Positions 5,272-6,717 of a stretch of DNA of 6,717 nucleotides are shown one piece after another. The notes under the pieces were generated by a model. That model searched no databases and was not told the origin of the DNA. It was given only the letters and a program-made list of their open reading frames with translations. This DNA comes from Verrucomicrobiia bacterium (GTDB taxonomy: Bacteria; Verrucomicrobiota; Verrucomicrobiia; Opitutales; Opitutaceae), in the NCBI GenBank assembly GCA_030424825.1, contig JAUHWE010000265.1:1-6717 (forward strand), in the 5' to 3' direction. The position numbers and the translations under genes were made by a program. How positions within the stretch are numbered: the stretch's first letter is position 1; every line of letters starts with the position of its first letter.

Positions 5272-6276
5272 TTACTTTAGCCCAACCAGTGTACGGATAG
5301 CGGGTTCATTTTTGAGTCTTTCAGCCGTGACCACTTCGACTCCCGTGTCGATGTGCGCTTCAACCGATTCCCCCTTGGAAACGGCAAACGCAGTCTTGAC
5401 TGCGAGATAGCCCATTTTCTCGGGACTCTGAACAATCAAGGCATCGATTTTTCCGGACTGAAGCTCATCAACCAACTTTTTGGAGCTGTCGAACCCGACA
5501 AATGTGAGGTCTACTTGAATACCACTGTCTCTGAGGTCGTCGAGGGCGGAAGCCACTCCCAGCGTGGTTGTTAGATTGGCGGCAAAAATACCGTCAATAT
5601 CCAGCTTCCCATTTTTGATAAAGCGTTCAAAGGTATTGGCCACAACGTTCTTGGATCCTTCGAGTGTACCGGATTCGGAAAAGGGGTCAGCCACGATTTC
5701 GTGACCGGCTCTCTCGGCGGCTTTGACAAAGCCGTCGGATCGTTTGGTCGTGCTCGCCGTTCCTTGTACGTATCTAAAGACGATGATCTGGCTCTTGGGG
5801 CCGAGCTTGTCGTTCATGAATCCCGCCCCGAGTGAACCGCCAAGGACATTGTCAGTGGCTACGAAACTGGAATGGGCATCTCCATCGATTGCGGAATCGA
5901 AAATGACTACCGGAATTCCGTTATCGACTGCGGACTGTACGGGTTTGCGTTGAGCTTGATTGTTCAGGGGAGCCAAAGCGATCGCGTCCACGCCAAGATT
6001 GATCATATTTTCGATGATCTTGGTTTGCTCAGCGATTTCGGTCTCCGTCACGGTTCCTTCCCATTTTAGATCGATGCCGAGTTCCGTTGCCGCTTTTCGC
6101 GCTCCCGTTTCTACCGTTTCCCAAAAATCGCCTCCGGTGGCTTTGGGAATGGCGGCAATGACGGTTCTTCCGTCATTGGATGCCGTTGATCCTGACTCTG
6201 AAGATGGGGAACAGCCCGTGATTAGCGCGATGAAAATGGAAAATGGGACGAGGTAAAGGAACGTAGATTTTTTCAT
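5272..6276 (-). CDS. sugar ABC transporter substrate-binding lipoprotein (RbsB-like, Peripla_BP_4)
   Basis: This is the extracytoplasmic sugar receptor of the CUT2 importer, 334 residues and complete. The N-terminus has Lys2-Lys3, a hydrophobic stretch and a lipobox ITGC, with Cys22 as the predicted lipidated residue, followed by a Ser-rich linker (23-34). The mature part follows the two-lobed family pattern: IPKATGGDFW (43-52) with aromatic Phe51/Trp52 placed to stack on a sugar, LGVDAIALAPLN, IPVVIFDSAID with a ligand-type Asp, SFVATDN, TKRSDGF with the conserved Arg, FAANLTTTLG, FVGFDSS, and VQSPEKMGYLA near the C-terminus. Ser at +2 after the Cys would favour outer-membrane sorting under the E. 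coli rule, which may not apply in this organism. It is the first gene of the operon, with its ATG 52 bases from a divergent gene and no Shine-Dalgarno sequence. The fold is certain; the ligand (fucose or similar) is inferred from fucU. Confidence 0.94.
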   Translation of the reverse strand: MKKSTFLYLVPFSIFIALITGCSPSSESGSTASNDGRTVIAAIPKATGGDFWETVETGARKAATELGIDLKWEGTVTETEIAEQTKIIENMINLGVDAIALAPLNNQAQRKPVQSAVDNGIPVVIFDSAIDGDAHSSFVATDNVLGGSLGAGFMNDKLGPKSQIIVFRYVQGTASTTKRSDGFVKAAERAGHEIVADPFSESGTLEGSKNVVANTFERFIKNGKLDIDGIFAANLTTTLGVASALDDLRDSGIQVDLTFVGFDSSKKLVDELQSGKIDALIVQSPEKMGYLAVKTAFAVSKGESVEAHIDTGVEVVTAERLKNEPAIRTLVGLK

Positions 6277-6298
6277 TTGTGAGTAGACTGAATTGGTA

Positions 6299-6312
6299 TA
6301 ACTGACTAGTTA
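6299..6312. promoter_or_regulatory. candidate operator palindrome in the divergent control region
   Basis: TAACT-GACT-AGTTA is a perfect 5-base inverted repeat with a 4-base centre, midway in the 52-base gap between the binding-protein gene and the divergent exported-protein gene. A TATAAC at 6297-6302 could be a -10 element for the rightward gene and overlaps the left arm. A symmetric site here could let one regulator control both directions. No regulator gene is in the window, and the arms are short. Confidence 0.3.
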
Positions 6313-6328
6313 CGGGTTCTAAATCAAC

Positions 6329-6717
6329 ATGATAAGAACTATGAGGCCATTTATGAGATCTGTAAAAATCTGGAGGCGGTCGATTGTTCTATCGATCGTG
6401 GCGACGACAGCGGCTTTTGCGAGCAATGTTGAGTTTACTGACAACTTTAATCGCTTGGAGATTGGCGATGATTGGACTGGGCATAGTCATTCGTTTTCAA
6501 TCAAAGACGGAGCGCTTGTGGCGTCGCAGTTGCCAGATGCGGATCACGGAGCGGTGATACGGGCCCAGCTTGGGTTTCGCAATGTTGAGATCGATTTCGA
6601 CGTGAAATTTGAAGGAGGAGAGCGTTTCAATTTCGTGATCGATGACAAGAACTGCAAGGAGGTGCATGCGGGTCACATTTGCCGCGTATCCATAACGCGT
6701 AAGAAGCTGACGGTCCA
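6329..6717 (+). CDS. exported DUF1080/concanavalin-like (family-16-like) protein, 5' part only
   Basis: The plus-strand frame is open from ATG 6329 to the window end (129 codons plus two bases); the 3' part is missing. Three in-frame ATGs are possible (6329, 6341, 6353). The third is attractive because GAGG lies 7 bases before it and it gives a compact signal peptide: basic RSVKIWRR, a hydrophobic core, and an AFA cleavage motif before SNVEF. The mature start FTDNFNRLEIGDDWTG, then FSIKDGALVAS and the alternating strands VEIDFDVKFEGG and FNFVIDDK, match the beta-sandwich of the DUF1080/3-keto-disaccharide hydrolase and related glycoside hydrolase-like proteins abundant in Verrucomicrobiota and Planctomycetota. 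It could be a catalytic or merely glycan-binding domain; no catalytic residue can be judged in the part present. The gene diverges from the importer across 52 bases, suggesting shared control and a role in releasing or binding the imported sugar's polymer. Confidence 0.72.
   Translation, partial: MIRTMRPFMRSVKIWRRSIVLSIVATTAAFASNVEFTDNFNRLEIGDDWTGHSHSFSIKDGALVASQLPDADHGAVIRAQLGFRNVEIDFDVKFEGGERFNFVIDDKNCKEVHAGHICRVSITRKKLTV

Noticed and set aside
1875..6276. Frameshift or pseudogene in the transporter operon
   Set aside because: All four proteins are full length with motifs in order; only the ATPase N-terminus is unusual.
1..6717. CRISPR array, tRNA, rRNA or insertion sequence
   Set aside because: No regularly spaced direct repeats, no cloverleaf-like sequence and no transposase-like protein were seen on reading both strands.

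Overview
The window holds a sugar-uptake operon read on the minus strand, a secreted-protein gene diverging from it at the right edge, and a more mosaic left third with a small orphan gene and a methyltransferase. The organism is probably a Gram-negative bacterium of the Verrucomicrobiota/Planctomycetota type. This is an inference from three things: the lipoprotein solute-binding protein, the secreted jelly-roll protein of a kind common in those phyla, and start codons that mostly lack Shine-Dalgarno sequences. No marker gene here fixes the taxonomy.

Right two-thirds (about 1875-6717). On the minus strand, in transcription order, come a lipoprotein sugar-binding protein (6276-5272), a double-domain sugar ABC ATPase (5084-3597), a sugar ABC permease (3480-2434) and FucU, the L-fucose mutarotase (2306-1875). 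This is a complete CUT2 (ribose/galactose-type) importer. Because the last gene is FucU, L-fucose or a close relative is the best guess for its substrate. The binding protein captures the sugar, the permease and ATPase bring it in, and FucU interconverts its anomers for catabolism; no kinase, isomerase or aldolase lies in the window. The junctions between these genes are long (187, 116 and 127 bases) and each contains an inverted repeat able to form an RNA stem-loop. The ATPase start codon sits in a G+C-only hairpin, and homologous-looking coding sequence continues upstream of it without any standard start codon. Diverging from the binding-protein gene across only 52 bases is the 5' part of a gene for an exported protein with a DUF1080/concanavalin-like beta-sandwich, a possible glycan-binding or glycan-degrading partner. 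A small palindrome in the shared gap is a candidate operator.

Middle (1404-1874). These 471 AT-rich bases carry no convincing gene, only a short open stretch (1572-1712) that may be a remnant, a promoter-like TATAAT upstream of the next gene, and a weak terminator candidate.

Left part (1-1403). An unrecognised acidic 126-residue protein (1403-1023) is tightly bracketed by an 8-base inverted repeat, GTTAGCTA/TAGCTAAC, and followed by a larger imperfect stem. This layout resembles an integron gene cassette with a degraded attC, although the consensus is not fully met. Then comes a class I SAM-dependent methyltransferase (944-111), and possibly the first codons of another minus-strand gene at the left edge.
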